Source: Lentilactobacillus fungorum
Lineage (GTDB): Bacteria > Bacillota > Bacilli > Lactobacillales > Lactobacillaceae
Length of the DNA: 64,000 nt
Direction: 5' to 3'
Assembly (NCBI RefSeq): GCF_016860605.1
Contig: NZ_BNJR01000016.1
Location: 248,001 to 312,000, forward strand
Positions 43,614 through 56,406 of this stretch are shown one piece after another. The stretch's first letter is position 1. Each line of letters starts with the position of its first letter. The notes beneath the pieces were generated by a model. The model ran no database searches. It had not been told where the DNA came from and saw nothing but the letters and a program-made list of their open reading frames with translations. Made by a program: the position numbers and the translations under genes.

Positions 43614-46600
43614 TTGGCAGGACACTTAGTTAAATACGGAAAACACCGTACCCGACGAAGTTACGCACGGATTAAAGAAGTGCTTGATTTACCGAACCTT
43701 ATCGAAATCCAGACTAATTCTTACAACTGGTTTTTAGATGAGGGACTTAAAGAAACTTTTGAAGGCATTATGCCAATCGATGATTTTCAGGGAAAGTTAT
43801 CGTTAGAGTTTGTTGATTATCAATTATTAGAGCCAAAGTACACGGTTGATGAGGCTCGTGAACATGAAGCCAATTATTCAGCCCCACTTCACATTACCTT
43901 AAAATTAACCAATCACGAAACTGGCGAAATTAAGACACAGGATGTATTCTTTGGTGATTTCCCACTTATGACGGATCAAGGAACATTCATCATTAATGGT
44001 GCGGAGCGAGTAATCGTTTCCCAATTAGTTCGTTCTCCTGGTGTTTATTATCATGAAGATTCTGACAAGAACGGTCGAGTTTCTTATGGGACAACTGTGA
44101 TCCCTAACAGAGGTGCTTGGCTGGAGTTTGAAACCGATGCAAAAAACATTGCCTATGTTCGAATTGACCGGACACGAAAAATTCCTTTGACCGAATTAAT
44201 CAGAGCCCTCGGATTTGGTTCTGATCAAGAAATTAGTGATATGTTGGGTGACAGCGAAAGCCTTGGCCTAACGTTGGAAAAAGATGTTCATAAAGATACG
44301 GATGATTCTCGAGTTGAAGAATCACTGAAAGATATTTATGAACGTTTGCGGCCAGGTGAACCTAAAACGGCTGACTCTTCAAGAAGCTTGCTGACAGCAC
44401 GTTTCTTTGACCCGAAACGTTACGATATGGCTCCAGTTGGCCGTTACAAGACTAACAAGAAGCTCAGCTTGAAGACCCGTTTATTAGGTTTAACGTTAGC
44501 TGAAACGCTAGCTGATCCAGATACTGGTGAAGTGATTGCACAAAAGGGGACCGTTGTGACCAAGGATGTCATGAAGGATTTGGCTCCATACCTGGATAAT
44601 AAAGATTTTAAGGCCTATACCTTTAATCCATCAGACGAAGCGGTTGTTACTAAGCCAATGACCGTTCAAATCGTGAAAGTTCAATCAGTGAACGACCCGG
44701 ATCGAGTTGTGCCAATTATTGGCAATGATAATATTCCGCTGAGCTTTAAGCACATTACGCCAGCTGATATCATTGCTTCTATGAATTACTTCTTTAATTT
44801 ACAAGAAGGTATTGGCAGCATTGATGATATTGACCATTTGGGTAACCGTCGAATTCGTTCAGTTGGTGAGTTGTTACAAAATCAATTCCGAATTGGTTTA
44901 TCACGAATGGAACGGGTTGTTCGCGAACGGATGTCAATTCAAGACACTTCAACCGTGACCCCACAACAATTGATTAATATTCGACCAGTAGTTGCCTCAA
45001 TCAAGGAATTCTTTGGGTCATCACAGCTATCACAATTTATGGATCAAACCAACCCCCTTGGTGAATTAACCCATAAGCGGCGTCTGTCTGCCCTGGGACC
45101 TGGTGGCTTGACTCGTGACCGGGCTGGCTATGAAGTGCGAGACGTTCACTATACCCACTACGGCCGGATGTGTCCGATTGAAACACCTGAAGGCCCTAAC
45201 ATTGGACTAATCAACAGTTTGTCTAGTTATGCGCGGGTGAATAAGTATGGCTTTATCGAAACCCCATACCGTAGAGTTGATTGGACAACGCATAAAGTAA
45301 CTGATCGAATTGATTATTTAACTGCTGATGAAGAAGATAACTTTGTTATTGCCCAGGCTAACTCACCATTGAACGATGATGGCTCCTTCGTGAATAACAT
45401 TGTTATGGCACGTCATAAGTCCAATAACATTGAAATTAGCATTGATAAGGTTGATTACATGGACGTTTCGCCTAAGCAAGTTGTTGCCGTAGCGACTGCA
45501 TGTATTCCATTCTTGGAAAATGATGATTCCAACCGGGCTTTAATGGGTGCTAATATGCAACGACAAGCTGTTCCGTTGGTTGATCCTCATGCGCCACTTG
45601 TTGGAACTGGGATCGAATACAAGGCAGCTCATGATTCCGGGGTTGCGCTTATCTGCAAGTACCCTGGAACCGTTGAATACGTTGACGCTCGAGAAATCCG
45701 CGTTCGCCGTGATGATAAATCACTCGATAAGTACAAATTAATGAAATTCCGTCGTTCAAATGGCGGCAAGAACTACAATCAACGTCCAATCGTCAAAGTT
45801 GGTGATCACGTCGATGCTGATGAAATTTTGGCTGACGGGCCATCAATGGAAGGCGGGGAATTAGCACTCGGCCAAAACCCAGTTGTTGCATTTATGACTT
45901 GGCAAGGCTACAACTTTGAAGATGCGATCGCCATTTCTGAACGATTAGTTAAAGACGATGTGTACACGTCAATTCATATTGAAGAATATGAATCAGAAAC
46001 TCGGGATACGAAGTTAGGCCCTGAGGAAATGACTCGAGAAATTCCAAACGTTGGTGAGGACGCTTTAAAGAACCTTGATGAAGACGGGACTGTTCGCATT
46101 GGTGCCGAAGTTCATGATGGGGATATCTTGGTTGGTAAGGTAACACCCAAGGGAGTTACTGAATTATCTGCCGAGGAACGTTTACTTCACGCTATCTTTG
46201 GTGAGAAATCTCGAGAAGTTCGGGATACGTCACTGAGAGTCCCTCATGGTGGCGGCGGCATTATCCAAGATGTTAAGATCTTTACCCGTGAGAATGGTGA
46301 TGAGTTATCACCTGGAGTTAATCGGATGGTTCGGGTTTATATCGCCCAAAAGCGAAAGATCCAAGTTGGCGACAAGATGTCTGGCCGTCACGGTAACAAA
46401 GGAACGGTTTCCGTTGTTATTCCAGAAGAAGATATGCCATTCTTGCCAGATGGAACGCCGGTTGACATTATGTTGAGCCCAATGGGTGTGCCATCACGAA
46501 TGAACATTGGTCAAGTTTTGGAACTTCATTTGGGAATGGCTGCTAGAAGATTAGGAATCCACGTTGCGACGCCTGTTTTTGATGGCGCTCGGGACAAAGA

Positions 46601-47216
46601 TATCTGGGATGCTGTAAAAGAAGCCGGGATGCCATCTGATGGTAAGTATATTTTGTATGATGGTCGAACTGGTGAACCATTTGATAAGAAGATCGCCGTT
46701 GGGGTCATGCATTACCTGAAGTTGGCCCACATGGTTGACGATAAGATTCATGCCCGTTCAATCGGTCCTTACTCACTCGTAACGCAACAGCCTTTAGGTG
46801 GTAAAGCGCAATTTGGTGGTCAGCGTTTTGGTGAAATGGAAGTTTGGGCACTTGAAGCTTACGGTGCAGCTTACACACTCCAAGAAATCCTAACTTATAA
46901 GTCTGACGATGTTGTTGGCCGGGTTAAAACCTACGAAGCCATCGTAAAAGGTGAGCCAATTCCAAAGCCAGGTGTTCCAGAATCCTTCCGGGTGCTAGTT
47001 AAAGAATTACAATCACTTGGACTTGACATGAAGGTTCTAGATTCCAGCCATAAGGAAATCGAATTAAGAGACCTTGATGATGACGATGATGTCGTTAATG
47101 TTGATGCTTTGAGTAAGCTAGCTCAAAAGAAAGATCAAGAGGCCAAAGACAAAAAGGCCGCTGTCGATCAACAAGAAGAAACAAAGTCAACCAACGTTAA
47201 CAACAGTAATGACTAA
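43614..47216 (+). CDS. rpoB: DNA-directed RNA polymerase subunit beta
   Basis: A 1200-residue beta subunit. The rifampicin region reads [27 protein letters not shown], with the sensitive-type residues. The active-site segments [18 protein letters not shown] and [10 protein letters not shown] are present. The C-terminus has an acidic, then Lys/Gln-rich tail (DDDDDVVNV), common in lactobacilli. GTG 43605 overlaps the ribosome site GGAGAGG (43599-43605); TTG 43614, 8 nt downstream, is the likely start. rpoC follows after 14 bp. Confidence 0.97.
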   Translation: MAGHLVKYGKHRTRRSYARIKEVLDLPNLIEIQTNSYNWFLDEGLKETFEGIMPIDDFQGKLSLEFVDYQLLEPKYTVDEAREHEANYSAPLHITLKLTNHETGEIKTQDVFFGDFPLMTDQGTFIINGAERVIVSQLVRSPGVYYHEDSDKNGRVSYGTTVIPNRGAWLEFETDAKNIAYVRIDRTRKIPLTELIRALGFGSDQEISDMLGDSESLGLTLEKDVHKDTDDSRVEESLKDIYERLRPGEPKTADSSRSLLTARFFDPKRYDMAPVGRYKTNKKLSLKTRLLGLTLAETLADPDTGEVIAQKGTVVTKDVMKDLAPYLDNKDFKAYTFNPSDEAVVTKPMTVQIVKVQSVNDPDRVVPIIGNDNIPLSFKHITPADIIASMNYFFNLQEGIGSIDDIDHLGNRRIRSVGELLQNQFRIGLSRMERVVRERMSIQDTSTVTPQQLINIRPVVASIKEFFGSSQLSQFMDQTNPLGELTHKRRLSALGPGGLTRDRAGYEVRDVHYTHYGRMCPIETPEGPNIGLINSLSSYARVNKYGFIETPYRRVDWTTHKVTDRIDYLTADEEDNFVIAQANSPLNDDGSFVNNIVMARHKSNNIEISIDKVDYMDVSPKQVVAVATACIPFLENDDSNRALMGANMQRQAVPLVDPHAPLVGTGIEYKAAHDSGVALICKYPGTVEYVDAREIRVRRDDKSLDKYKLMKFRRSNGGKNYNQRPIVKVGDHVDADEILADGPSMEGGELALGQNPVVAFMTWQGYNFEDAIAISERLVKDDVYTSIHIEEYESETRDTKLGPEEMTREIPNVGEDALKNLDEDGTVRIGAEVHDGDILVGKVTPKGVTELSAEERLLHAIFGEKSREVRDTSLRVPHGGGGIIQDVKIFTRENGDELSPGVNRMVRVYIAQKRKIQVGDKMSGRHGNKGTVSVVIPEEDMPFLPDGTPVDIMLSPMGVPSRMNIGQVLELHLGMAARRLGIHVATPVFDGARDKDIWDAVKEAGMPSDGKYILYDGRTGEPFDKKIAVGVMHYLKLAHMVDDKIHARSIGPYSLVTQQPLGGKAQFGGQRFGEMEVWALEAYGAAYTLQEILTYKSDDVVGRVKTYEAIVKGEPIPKPGVPESFRVLVKELQSLGLDMKVLDSSHKEIELRDLDDDDDVVNVDALSKLAQKKDQEAKDKKAAVDQQEETKSTNVNNSND

Positions 47217-47230
47217 GGGAGGTCAAATTA

Positions 47231-50200
47231 GTGGTCGATGTTAATAAATTCGAGAGCATGCAAATTGGCTTAGCCTCTCCCGATAAGATCCGTAGTTGGT
47301 CATATGGCGAAGTTAAAAAACCAGAAACGATCAACTATAGAACCTTAAAGCCTGAAAAAGACGGCTTGTTCGATGAGCGGATTTTCGGTCCAACTAAGGA
47401 CTGGGAATGTGCTTGTGGTAAGTACAAGCGAATCCGCTACAAGGGGATCGTTTGTGACCGTTGTGGGGTTGAAGTAACCCGTTCCAAGGTTCGTCGTGAA
47501 CGAATGGGCCATATTGAATTGGCTGCTCCAGTTACGCATATTTGGTACTTCAAGGGAATCCCAAGTCGAATGGGTCTTGTCCTAGACATGAGCCCACGGG
47601 CACTTGAAGAAATTATTTACTTTGCTTCATACGTGGTTACTGAATCAGGTAACACACCAATGGAGAAAAAGCAATTACTGTCAGAACGTGAGTACCGGGA
47701 AAAGAAGCAGGAATATGGGCCACGCTTTGAGGCCCAAATTGGTGCTGAAGCAATTAAAACCTTGTTAAATGATGTTGACGTTGATAAGGAAGTTGCCGAA
47801 CTAAAGGACGAATTAAAGAATGCCACCGGCCAAAAGCGGACTCGAGCCGTTCGTCGCTTGGATATTCTTGAAGCGTTTGTTCAATCTGGTAATCAACTGT
47901 CATGGATGGTTATGGATGCAATCCCAGTTATCCCACCTGACTTGCGGCCAATGGTTCAATTGGAAGGCGGCCGATTTGCTACTTCTGATTTGAACGATTT
48001 GTATCGTCGGGTTATCAACCGGAACAACCGACTTAAACGCTTGCTTGATTTAAACGCCCCTGGCATTATCGTTCAAAACGAAAAACGGATGTTACAAGAA
48101 GCCGTTGATGCTTTGATCGATAATGGTCGACGGGGCCGCCCGGTAGCTGGTCCTGGTAATCGGCCATTGAAGTCCCTTTCACACATGTTGAAAGGAAAAC
48201 AAGGCCGCTTCCGTCAAAACTTACTTGGTAAGCGGGTTGACTACTCCGGCCGTTCCGTTATCGATGTGGGTCCTCATTTGCGGATGAATCAAATGGGATT
48301 ACCAGTTCCGATGGCAATGGAATTATTTAAGCCATTCATTATGAAGGAACTGGTTGGCCGCAACTTAGCTTCTAATATTAAGAACGCTAAGCGTAAGATT
48401 GAGCGTCAAGATGACGATGTCTTCAGTGTTTTGGAAGACGTTATTAAGGAACATCCAGTATTGCTAAACCGAGCACCTACGCTTCATCGACTTGGGATTC
48501 AAGCCTTTGAACCTGTTTTGGTGAGTGGAAAGTCAATGCGGTTGCATCCGTTGGTTTGTGAAGCTTATAATGCCGACTTTGACGGTGATCAAATGGCGAT
48601 TCACGTGCCTTTATCGGATGAAGCTCAGGCCGAATCACGACTGTTAATGCTAGCTGCTGGTCATATCCTTGCCCCTAAGGACGGAAAGCCAGTTGTAACT
48701 CCATCTCAAGATATGGTTATTGGTAACTACTATCTCACGATGGAAGAAGCTGGTCGAGAAGGTGAAGGCATGATCTTCAACTCTCCCGACGAAGCCCAGT
48801 TAGCTTATAAGAACGGGATTGTGCATTGGCATACCCGGGTTGGAATTAAGGCAGACGCTTATCCTAAGAAGACCTTTACTAAAGATCAATTAGGTAAGAT
48901 TTTGGTCACCTCAGTTGGTAAAATTATCTTTAACAAGATTTTGCCGGCAGATTTTCCTTATATTAACGAGCCAACTGAAACTAACATTAATGATTATGTT
49001 GATGATAAATATTTCCTTGAACCCGGTGAAGATATCCATGAGCATTTAAAGAATGCCCAATTGGTACCACCATTCAAGAAGGGCTTCTTGAGTGATGTTA
49101 TTGCTGAGGTTTATAAGCGTTATAAGGTAACCGAAACGTCTTTGTTCCTTGACCGGATGAAGGATTTAGGCTACAACGAGTCAACCAAGTCTGGCTTAAC
49201 CGTTGGAATTACCGATATCACTCAATTACCTGATAAACAGTCGATCATCGACGGCGCTCATAAAAAGGTTGATATGGTCACTAAGCAGTTCCGTCGTGGG
49301 TTAATTACGGACCACGAACGCTACGAACGAGTGATCGGTATTTGGAATGATGCCAAAGATGATATTCAAAAGCGTCTGATGGATGAACAAGATCCCCAAA
49401 ATCCAATTTACATGATGAGTGATTCTGGTGCTCGTGGTAACATTTCTAACTTTACGCAGTTAGCCGGGATGCGTGGCTTGATGGCCGCTCCTAACGGTGA
49501 AATCATGGAGTTGCCAATTACGTCAAACTTCCGTGAAGGCCTATCTGTGTTGGAAATGTTTATTTCAACCCATGGTGCTCGTAAGGGAATGACTGATACC
49601 GCTCTTAAGACTGCCAACTCAGGTTACTTGACGCGTCGTTTGGTTGATGTTGCGCAAGATGTTATCGTTCGTGAAAAAGATTGTGGGACTGATCGTGGCT
49701 TAACCATCAGTGCAATTACTGAAGGAAATGAAATGATCGAACCACTTTATGATCGAATTGTTGGCCGATATGCGCACAAGACTGTTAAGAATCCTAAGAC
49801 TGGTGACGTCATTGTGCCAGCCAATACGATGATTAATGAAGACCAGGCACAACAAATTGATGATCTTGGCATCAAAGAAGTAACAATCCGTTCTGCCTTT
49901 ACTTGCAACACGGTTCACGGTGTCTGCGAGAAATGCTACGGCCGTAACTTGGCTACCGGTGATGAGGTTGAAGTTGGTGAAGCTGTTGGAACGGTTGCTG
50001 CTCAGTCAATCGGTGAACCAGGTACGCAGTTGACGATGCGAAACTTCCATACCGGTGGTGTTGCTGGTAACGCTGATATCACCCAAGGATTGCCTCGAGT
50101 TCAAGAAATCTTTGAAGCTCGTAATCCAAAAGGTAAAGCTGAGATTAGTGAAGTAACTGGTACGGTTGAATCAATCGAAGAAAATCCAGCTGAAAGAACT

Positions 50201-50893
50201 AAGGAAGTTACCATTAAAGGTGAATCTGATACGAGAACTTACACTGTTCCAATTACGGCTCAGATGAAGGTTGCGGAGGGCGACTTTATTCACCGGGGTT
50301 CTGCATTGAACGAAGGTTCTGTAGATCCTAAGGAATTACTGAAAGTTCGAGATGTTCTTTCAACTGAAAACTACCTCTTGCATGAAGTTCAAAAAGTTTA
50401 CCGAATGCAAGGTGTGGAAGTGTCTGATAAACACGTGGAAATCATGATTCGACAGATGCTTCGAAAAGTTCGAATTATGGATCCTGGTGACACAGACGTT
50501 CTTCCTGGTACCTTAATGGACATCTTTGACTTTAAGAATAGTAACGCTGATACGGTTGTTTCAGGCGGGATTCCAGCAACGGCTCGTCCAGTTCTTCTTG
50601 GAATCACGAAGGCTGCTCTTGAAACGAATAGTTTCTTGTCTGCTGCGTCATTCCAGGAAACGACTCGAGTTCTGACCGATGCTGCTATTCGGGGCAAGAA
50701 TGATCCATTAGTTGGTTTGAAAGAAAATGTTATCATTGGTAAATTAATTCCAGCTGGTACTGGAATGCCTGATTATCGTGGTATTAAACCACAAGAAATC
50801 GGCAATTCTTCTACAGACGGCGTTTATTCTATCAGTGAGCTTGAAGAAAAAATGAAAGCTGAAGACGCAAACAAGAGTAAAACAACGAAGTAA
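47231..50893 (+). CDS. rpoC: DNA-directed RNA polymerase subunit beta'
   Basis: A 1220-residue beta' subunit. The zinc-binding site [20 protein letters not shown] near residue 60 and the catalytic Mg site [13 protein letters not shown] (about 455) are visible, as is the second zinc site [19 protein letters not shown] start with GGGAGGT, 14 bp after rpoB. Confidence 0.97.
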   Translation: MVDVNKFESMQIGLASPDKIRSWSYGEVKKPETINYRTLKPEKDGLFDERIFGPTKDWECACGKYKRIRYKGIVCDRCGVEVTRSKVRRERMGHIELAAPVTHIWYFKGIPSRMGLVLDMSPRALEEIIYFASYVVTESGNTPMEKKQLLSEREYREKKQEYGPRFEAQIGAEAIKTLLNDVDVDKEVAELKDELKNATGQKRTRAVRRLDILEAFVQSGNQLSWMVMDAIPVIPPDLRPMVQLEGGRFATSDLNDLYRRVINRNNRLKRLLDLNAPGIIVQNEKRMLQEAVDALIDNGRRGRPVAGPGNRPLKSLSHMLKGKQGRFRQNLLGKRVDYSGRSVIDVGPHLRMNQMGLPVPMAMELFKPFIMKELVGRNLASNIKNAKRKIERQDDDVFSVLEDVIKEHPVLLNRAPTLHRLGIQAFEPVLVSGKSMRLHPLVCEAYNADFDGDQMAIHVPLSDEAQAESRLLMLAAGHILAPKDGKPVVTPSQDMVIGNYYLTMEEAGREGEGMIFNSPDEAQLAYKNGIVHWHTRVGIKADAYPKKTFTKDQLGKILVTSVGKIIFNKILPADFPYINEPTETNINDYVDDKYFLEPGEDIHEHLKNAQLVPPFKKGFLSDVIAEVYKRYKVTETSLFLDRMKDLGYNESTKSGLTVGITDITQLPDKQSIIDGAHKKVDMVTKQFRRGLITDHERYERVIGIWNDAKDDIQKRLMDEQDPQNPIYMMSDSGARGNISNFTQLAGMRGLMAAPNGEIMELPITSNFREGLSVLEMFISTHGARKGMTDTALKTANSGYLTRRLVDVAQDVIVREKDCGTDRGLTISAITEGNEMIEPLYDRIVGRYAHKTVKNPKTGDVIVPANTMINEDQAQQIDDLGIKEVTIRSAFTCNTVHGVCEKCYGRNLATGDEVEVGEAVGTVAAQSIGEPGTQLTMRNFHTGGVAGNADITQGLPRVQEIFEARNPKGKAEISEVTGTVESIEENPAERTKEVTIKGESDTRTYTVPITAQMKVAEGDFIHRGSALNEGSVDPKELLKVRDVLSTENYLLHEVQKVYRMQGVEVSDKHVEIMIRQMLRKVRIMDPGDTDVLPGTLMDIFDFKNSNADTVVSGGIPATARPVLLGITKAALETNSFLSAASFQETTRVLTDAAIRGKNDPLVGLKENVIIGKLIPAGTGMPDYRGIKPQEIGNSSTDGVYSISELEEKMKAEDANKSKTTK

Positions 50894-50924
50894 TTCGTTA
50901 GTTTGAATTGTCTTTAGTAAGAGA

Positions 50925-50963
50925 AAAGAGACGTTAACCGATGTGGATAGCGTCTCTTTTTGT
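50925..50963. terminator. Terminator between rpoC and the convergent peptidase gene
   Basis: AAAGAGACG/CGTCTCTTT hairpin with TTG run on the plus strand and matching A/T symmetry; it can end both transcripts. Confidence 0.82.
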
Positions 50964-50985
50964 ATACATAAGCTGATGATCATCA

Positions 50986-51675
50986 TTAGCAAATCAGTGT
51001 TAACAACGGAACTTGATATTGATTAGTTATCATGTAGCCAACCATGATAAAGGGGACAAATGGAATTTGATTATTGCTTGGCCAAGGAAAGACTAATAGA
51101 TAGAAAATCGCACTAACGCATGCGATACAAGTCGTCCAAAGCATTAGACTAATATTGGTTGCTAACCAAAGGCAAAACAAGATATCAATGTCACCATTAC
51201 CGATAATCGATTGATTTTTATTAATAAATTGGCTAATTAAATATAGGATAAGGAAGATGCCAATTTGGAAGGGCGGATGGTGACTTGACAAGCCGCAACT
51301 TATCGCTAACGACCAAATACCTAAGCGTGGAATTTGTTGGGTAGCGATATCAAATCGGCTTAATCCCATTAGAATGGTTACGTTTGCTAAAAAAGAAAGG
51401 TTGGCTAGTCCCCACGATGTTTCAGCAAAAATCAACCCTAAAATAAGTTCCGTCAAAAAAAGCGCTTGAGGAATTTTACCTTTACAGTAGCGACATCTTC
51501 CCTTTAATAAAAGAAAGCTGACGACAGGAACAAGGTCATAATAAGTTAAAAAGTGACCACAAATGCCGCAGTGGGACCGCGGCTTAACAATGGATTGACC
51601 GATTAGGCCGCGATCAACGACGACGTCAATAAATGAAGCGAGACTAGCGCCAAGCATAAATTGTATAAATATCAT
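50986..51675 (-). CDS. comC: Prepilin peptidase (A24 family, ComC-like)
   Basis: A 229-residue membrane aspartyl protease that cleaves and methylates type IV pilin-like pre-proteins of the competence pseudopilus. The zinc-type double CxxC (CGICGH and CRYCKG) and the A24 catalytic aspartates (SRFDIATQQIP and GNGDIDIL) are seen, with about seven hydrophobic segments. GAGGTGA precedes ATG 51675. Position after rpoC is common in lactobacilli; the late-competence com operons are not in the window. Confidence 0.88.
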   Translation of the reverse strand: MIFIQFMLGASLASFIDVVVDRGLIGQSIVKPRSHCGICGHFLTYYDLVPVVSFLLLKGRCRYCKGKIPQALFLTELILGLIFAETSWGLANLSFLANVTILMGLSRFDIATQQIPRLGIWSLAISCGLSSHHPPFQIGIFLILYLISQFINKNQSIIGNGDIDILFCLWLATNISLMLWTTCIACVSAIFYLLVFPWPSNNQIPFVPFIMVGYMITNQYQVPLLTLIC

Positions 51676-51735
51676 TTCGTCACCTCTTTAATTTAAATAC
51701 GAAATGAAAGGAGGCGTTATTTTTGCGCAGAGTTA

Positions 51736-51764
51736 TTGACACAACCTGATAGGCATGATAAATT
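51736..51764 (+). promoter_or_regulatory. Promoter of the str operon
   Basis: TTGACA (51736-51741), 17 bp, TAAATT (51759-51764). The ~155-nt leader before rpsL holds the hairpin GGCGGT(AC)/(AGA)ACCGCC at about 51840-51879. Confidence 0.7.
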
Positions 51765-51922
51765 AGACAAGGTGCTTTTTGTGACAGATTCCTGAATCAA
51801 GTAATCAGACATGCTGACTGTTACTGACAAAAAGTGTTGGGCGGTACACATTTATTTTTACATAAAAAAGAACCGCCTGGATGTGTGGACTTACATTGAA
51901 ACTCGAAAGGAGAACTTTTTAG

Positions 51923-52336
51923 ATGCCTACAATTAACCAATTGGTCCGTAAAGGACGTCATTCTAGAACTTCAAAATCAAAGTCACCAGCTTTAAACTAT
52001 GCTTACAATAGTTTTAAGAAGAAGGCCGTTACCGTTCCTGCTCCCCAAAAACGTGGGGTTGCAACCCGTGTTGGAACGATGACACCAAAGAAGCCTAACT
52101 CTGCTTTACGTAAGTATGCCCGTGTTCGTTTGTCTAACTTAATTGAAGTGACAGCTTATATTCCAGGGATTGGTCATAACTTGCAAGAGCATAGTGTTGT
52201 GTTGATCCGTGGTGGCCGTGTAAAGGATTTACCTGGTGTTCGTTATCACGTTATTCGTGGTGCTCTTGATACTGCCGGTGTTCAAGATCGTCGTCAAGGT
52301 CGTTCTAAGTACGGTACTAAGAAGCCTAAAGAATAA
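51923..52336 (+). CDS. rpsL: 30S ribosomal protein S12
   Basis: 137 residues; decoding-centre protein with [11 protein letters not shown] and [12 protein letters not shown], i.e. wild-type-looking lysines at the positions that give streptomycin resistance when changed. GGAG ribosome site. First gene of rpsL-rpsG-fusA. Confidence 0.98.
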   Translation: MPTINQLVRKGRHSRTSKSKSPALNYAYNSFKKKAVTVPAPQKRGVATRVGTMTPKKPNSALRKYARVRLSNLIEVTAYIPGIGHNLQEHSVVLIRGGRVKDLPGVRYHVIRGALDTAGVQDRRQGRSKYGTKKPKE

Positions 52337-52391
52337 TCTCACTAATGGAATCTAAATATTAGTTTTATAGAATCATGAGGAGGATAACGAA

Positions 52392-52862
52392 ATGCCTAGA
52401 AAAGGAAATGTTCAAAAGCGGGAAGTACTTCCCGATCCAATTTATAACTCAAAATTGGTAACCCGTTTGATTAACCGTTTAATGTTAGACGGTAAGCGTG
52501 GAACCGCATCACAAATTTTATATGGTGCGTTTGATTTAATTAAAAAAGAAACAAACAACGAACCAGTTGACGTTTTTGAAGAAGCAATGAAGAATGTCAT
52601 GCCAGTTCTTGAAGTTAAGGCTCGTCGAGTTGGTGGTTCTAACTACCAAGTACCGATCGAAGTGCGACCGGATCGTCGAACGACTTTGGGCTTACGATGG
52701 ATTGTTAACTACGCTCGTTCACGTGGGGAACATACCATGACTGAGCGTCTTGCTAGAGAAATTATGGACGCTGCTAACAACACAGGCGCTGCTGTTAAGA
52801 AGCGCGAAGATACTCATAGAATGGCTGAAGCCAACCGTGCTTTTGCACATTATCGTTGGTAA
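52392..52862 (+). CDS. rpsG: 30S ribosomal protein S7
   Basis: 156 residues, normal length; head-domain 16S rRNA binder with the typical MPRKGNV start and [14 protein letters not shown] core. GAGGAG ribosome site, 55 bp after rpsL. Followed by a terminator-like hairpin before fusA. Confidence 0.98.
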   Translation: MPRKGNVQKREVLPDPIYNSKLVTRLINRLMLDGKRGTASQILYGAFDLIKKETNNEPVDVFEEAMKNVMPVLEVKARRVGGSNYQVPIEVRPDRRTTLGLRWIVNYARSRGEHTMTERLAREIMDAANNTGAAVKKREDTHRMAEANRAFAHYRW

Positions 52863-52892
52863 TAAAGGCATTTTAAACAGCTCAAACTAATA

Positions 52893-52916
52893 AGTGGCTG
52901 ATTTAGCCACTTTTTG
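52893..52916 (+). terminator. Terminator-like hairpin between rpsG and fusA
   Basis: AGTGGCT-GATTT-AGCCACT followed by TTTTTG. A 7-bp perfect stem with T run inside an operon; it may cause partial termination. Confidence 0.65.
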
Positions 52917-52939
52917 TACGAATCGGAAGGAGTTACACA

Positions 52940-55039
52940 ATGGCTAACACACGAGAATTTCCGCTAGAAAAAACTCGTAATATTGGGATTATGGCCCATA
53001 TCGATGCTGGTAAGACAACGACCACTGAACGGATCTTGTACTATACTGGTAAAATTCACAAGATTGGTGAAACTCATGAAGGAGCTTCCCAAATGGACTG
53101 GATGCCCCAAGAGCAGGAACGTGGGATTACGATCACGTCAGCTGCTACCACTGCTCAGTGGAAGGATCACCGGATTAACATCATTGATACCCCAGGACAC
53201 GTGGACTTCACGGTTGAAGTTGAACGATCACTTCGGGTTCTAGATGGCGCCATTGCTGTCTTGGATGGCCAAGCCGGTGTTGAGCCTCAAACTGAAACAG
53301 TTTGGCGGCAAGCATCTGATTATGATGTTCCACGGATTGTCTTTGTTAATAAGATGGATAAGGTTGGTGCTAACTTTGACTTCTCAGTTAACTCAATTCA
53401 GGATCGTTTGAATGCTAAGCCTTTAGCAATTCAAATGCCAATTGGTGCTGAGGATAGCTTTGAAGGGGTTATTGACCTGATCGAAATGAAGGCTGACCTT
53501 TACGATGAAGATCAACTTGGGACTGAATGGGATACGGTTGACGTTCCTGACAAGTATAAAGAAGAAGCTCAAAAGCGTCGGGATCAGTTAATTGAAACCC
53601 TTGCTGACGTTGATGATGACATTATGGAAAAGTACCTTGAGGGTGAAGAAATTTCAATTCCTGAAATCAAGGCCGCTATTCGTAAAGCCACATTGAATTT
53701 GGAATTATTCCCAGTACTTGCTGGTTCAGCATTTAAAAACAAGGGTGTTCAGATGTTGATGGATGCCGTTATTGATTACTTGCCATCACCACTTGATGTT
53801 AAGCCATACAATGCGACCGACCCAGAGACAGGCGATAAAGTTGAATTAAAAGCTAACGACGATGCTAGTTTTGCGGCTTTGGCATTTAAAGTGGCAACTG
53901 ACCCATTCGTTGGTCGTTTAACTTATATCCGGGTATATTCTGGTACTCTTGAATCAGGTTCATACATTTTGAATGCAACCAAAGACAAGCGTGAGCGGGT
54001 TGGTCGTTTGCTTCAAATGCATGCGAACCATCGACAAGAAATTCCAGAAGTCTTCTCAGGTGATATTGCGGCTGCCATTGGGTTGAAGAACACCACTACC
54101 GGTGATTCATTAACCGATGTTGACCACCCACTTCACTTGGAATCAATGGAATTTCCTGACCCAGTTATTCAAGTTGCCGTTGAGCCAAAAACTAAGGCTG
54201 ACCAGGACAAGATGAACGTTGCTTTGCAAAAGCTTTCTGAAGAAGATCCAACCTTTAAAGCAACAACGAACCCTGAAACTGGTGAAACGTTAATTGCTGG
54301 AATGGGCGAGTTGCATTTGGATATCATCATTGACCGAATGAAGCGTGAATTCCACGTTGAAGCAACGGTTGGTGCGCCTCAAGTTTCTTACCGTGAAGCA
54401 TTTACCAAGCCAACGAAGGCCCAAGGTAAGTTCATTCGCCAGTCAGGTGGTAAAGGTCAATATGGTGATGTTTGGATTGAATTTACGCCTAATGAAGAAG
54501 GTAAAGGATTCGAATTCGAAGATGCGATTGTTGGTGGGGTTGTTCCTCGTGAATATATCCCAGCCGTTGAACAAGGTTTGAAAGAATCTTTGGCAAACGG
54601 TGTTCTTGCCGGCTATCCGTTGGTTGACTTGAAAGCTAAGTTGTACGATGGTAGTTACCACGAAGTCGATTCTAGTGAAGCTGCATTTAAGGTAGCTGCT
54701 TCAATCGCTTTGAAGAATGCTGCTAAAAATGCTGCTCCAGTTATTTTGGAACCAATCATGAAAGTTGATATCAACGTTCCAGAAGAATACATGGGTGATA
54801 TCATGGGTCAAGTTACCGCACGACGTGGCCGGGTTGATGGTATGGAAAGTCGTAGTGGTGCTGAAGTCATTCATTCATACGTTCCGTTAGCTGAAATGTT
54901 TGGTTACGCTACTACTCTTCGTTCTGCATCACAAGGCCGTGGTACGTTTACGATGACCTTTGATCATTACGAGCCAGTACCAAAGAGTATTCAAGAAGAA
55001 ATTATTAAGAAAAACGGTGGCAATCCATCTGCCGATTAA
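52940..55039 (+). CDS. fusA: Elongation factor G
   Basis: A 699-residue translational GTPase for translocation. G1 [14 protein letters not shown]3 DTPGHVDF and G4 NKMDKVGA are clear; domains II-V follow at normal lengths. AAGGAG ribosome site. Third gene of the str operon; tuf is not adjacent, as in other lactobacilli. Confidence 0.98.
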   Translation: MANTREFPLEKTRNIGIMAHIDAGKTTTTERILYYTGKIHKIGETHEGASQMDWMPQEQERGITITSAATTAQWKDHRINIIDTPGHVDFTVEVERSLRVLDGAIAVLDGQAGVEPQTETVWRQASDYDVPRIVFVNKMDKVGANFDFSVNSIQDRLNAKPLAIQMPIGAEDSFEGVIDLIEMKADLYDEDQLGTEWDTVDVPDKYKEEAQKRRDQLIETLADVDDDIMEKYLEGEEISIPEIKAAIRKATLNLELFPVLAGSAFKNKGVQMLMDAVIDYLPSPLDVKPYNATDPETGDKVELKANDDASFAALAFKVATDPFVGRLTYIRVYSGTLESGSYILNATKDKRERVGRLLQMHANHRQEIPEVFSGDIAAAIGLKNTTTGDSLTDVDHPLHLESMEFPDPVIQVAVEPKTKADQDKMNVALQKLSEEDPTFKATTNPETGETLIAGMGELHLDIIIDRMKREFHVEATVGAPQVSYREAFTKPTKAQGKFIRQSGGKGQYGDVWIEFTPNEEGKGFEFEDAIVGGVVPREYIPAVEQGLKESLANGVLAGYPLVDLKAKLYDGSYHEVDSSEAAFKVAASIALKNAAKNAAPVILEPIMKVDINVPEEYMGDIMGQVTARRGRVDGMESRSGAEVIHSYVPLAEMFGYATTLRSASQGRGTFTMTFDHYEPVPKSIQEEIIKKNGGNPSAD

Positions 55040-55050
55040 TCGTATAAAAG

Positions 55051-55087
55051 AGCTGACAGCTTAAAAAGTTGCCGGCTTTTTTTATTG
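55051..55087 (+). terminator. Intrinsic terminator after fusA
   Basis: AGCTGACAGC pairs with GTTGCCGGCT around TTAAAAA, followed by seven Ts. Confidence 0.85.
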
Positions 55088-55415
55088 TTCAATAATTAGA
55101 TTCCCCAAGTGAAGGCATCATTGACGATATAAAGGAATGATTTTAAAATAAACTAGGGCTTTATAGACAAAGAAGATGCGTGGCTTTATATCAAAAGTAT
55201 TACAGATTGAATTTATTCGTCATTGCCCTTGTTTTATGGGGCTTTTTTTAGTACAATACTTGAGTACTTGTTTTTAGGGATTAGTTTGCCTAAAAACTGT
55301 TACGTATTAGCTTTGATGTGAAAGGTTGCGACACACCCGGATGCTTTGCCATGGGTTTGGCGGTAATTTTCACGGAGTTAGTCATATTTTCAAAATAGAC
55401 GAAGGAGGGAATACA
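55088..55415 (+). promoter_or_regulatory. Promoter and leader of the S10 operon
   Basis: Candidate promoter TTGTTT (55229-55234), 17 bp, TACAAT (55252-55257), overlapping a GCCC/GGGGC hairpin. The ~150-nt leader has a 9-bp hairpin GTTTTTAGG/CCTAAAAAC (55270-55297) and a CACCCGG...GGGTTTG pairing near 55335-55360. Such leaders are where L4-type autoregulation acts; the exact fold is not established here. 55088-55228 holds nothing recognised. Confidence 0.5.
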
Positions 55416-55724
55416 ATGGCAAAACAAAAAATTCGTATCCGTTTGAAGGCATACGAACACCGCATTTTAGATCAATCTGCAGACAAGATCGTTGCAACTG
55501 CACAACGGACGGGCGCCACAATCTCGGGTCCAATTCCGTTACCAACTGACCGAACAATTTATACGGTGCTCGCATCACCACATAAATTTAAGGATTCACG
55601 TGAGCAATTTGAAATTTTGACTCACAAGCGATTGATTGATATTTTAAATCCGACCCCAAAGACAGTCGATTCATTAATGAAACTCGACTTGCCTAGCGGT
55701 GTGGATATCGAAATTAAATTATAA
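55416..55724 (+). CDS. rpsJ: 30S ribosomal protein S10
   Basis: 102 residues, normal length; start ATG 55416 after AAGGAGGG, as [26 protein letters not shown]. The longer upstream frame is leader sequence. Head-domain protein and NusE in antitermination. First gene of the S10 operon. Confidence 0.98.
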   Translation: MAKQKIRIRLKAYEHRILDQSADKIVATAQRTGATISGPIPLPTDRTIYTVLASPHKFKDSREQFEILTHKRLIDILNPTPKTVDSLMKLDLPSGVDIEIKL

Positions 55725-55750
55725 TAAAACAATATATTGGAGGTGTACTC

Positions 55751-56389
55751 ATGACCAGAAAAGGAATCTTAGGAAAGAAAGTTGGAATGACACAGGTCTT
55801 TACTGAAAACGGCGAATTAGTTCCAGTGACCGTCGTTGAAGTAACACCTAATGTTATTATGCAAATCAAGACCGTTGAAAATGACGGTTACGAGGCTGTT
55901 CAATTAGGCTATGCTGATAAGCGCGCCGTACTTAGTAACAAGCCGGAACAAGGTCACGCAAACAAAGCAAAAACTACTCCTAAGCGCTTCATTAAAGAAA
56001 TCAAAGATGTTGAGCTGGGAGATTATAAAGTGTCTGATGAAGTTAAGGCAGATGTCTTTAAACCAGGCGACATTGTTGATGTAACGGGTACAACAAAAGG
56101 TCATGGATACCAAGGAAACATTCATAAAGATGGTCAATCACGTGGACCAGAAACTCACGGTTCTCGTTATCACCGTCGTCCAGGTTCACTTGGGGTTATT
56201 ATTAACCGAGTTGTTCCAGGGATGAAGTTACCAGGTCGAATGGGTAACAAGACAGTGACAATTCAAAATCTTGAAGTTGTCAGCACCGATTTAGATAACA
56301 ACGTCATCCTAATTAAGGGGAACGTTCCTGGTGCAAACAAATCATATCTGACAATTAGATCAGCCGTTAGCGGCAAAACAAAAAAGTAG
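55751..56389 (+). CDS. rplC: 50S ribosomal protein L3
   Basis: 212 residues: [15 protein letters not shown] start and [30 protein letters not shown], the peptidyl-transferase-approaching loop. GGAGGTG ribosome site. Second gene of S10 operon. Confidence 0.98.
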   Translation: MTRKGILGKKVGMTQVFTENGELVPVTVVEVTPNVIMQIKTVENDGYEAVQLGYADKRAVLSNKPEQGHANKAKTTPKRFIKEIKDVELGDYKVSDEVKADVFKPGDIVDVTGTTKGHGYQGNIHKDGQSRGPETHGSRYHRRPGSLGVIINRVVPGMKLPGRMGNKTVTIQNLEVVSTDLDNNVILIKGNVPGANKSYLTIRSAVSGKTKK

Positions 56390-56406
56390 AAGGGAGGCAA
56401 CCATAG

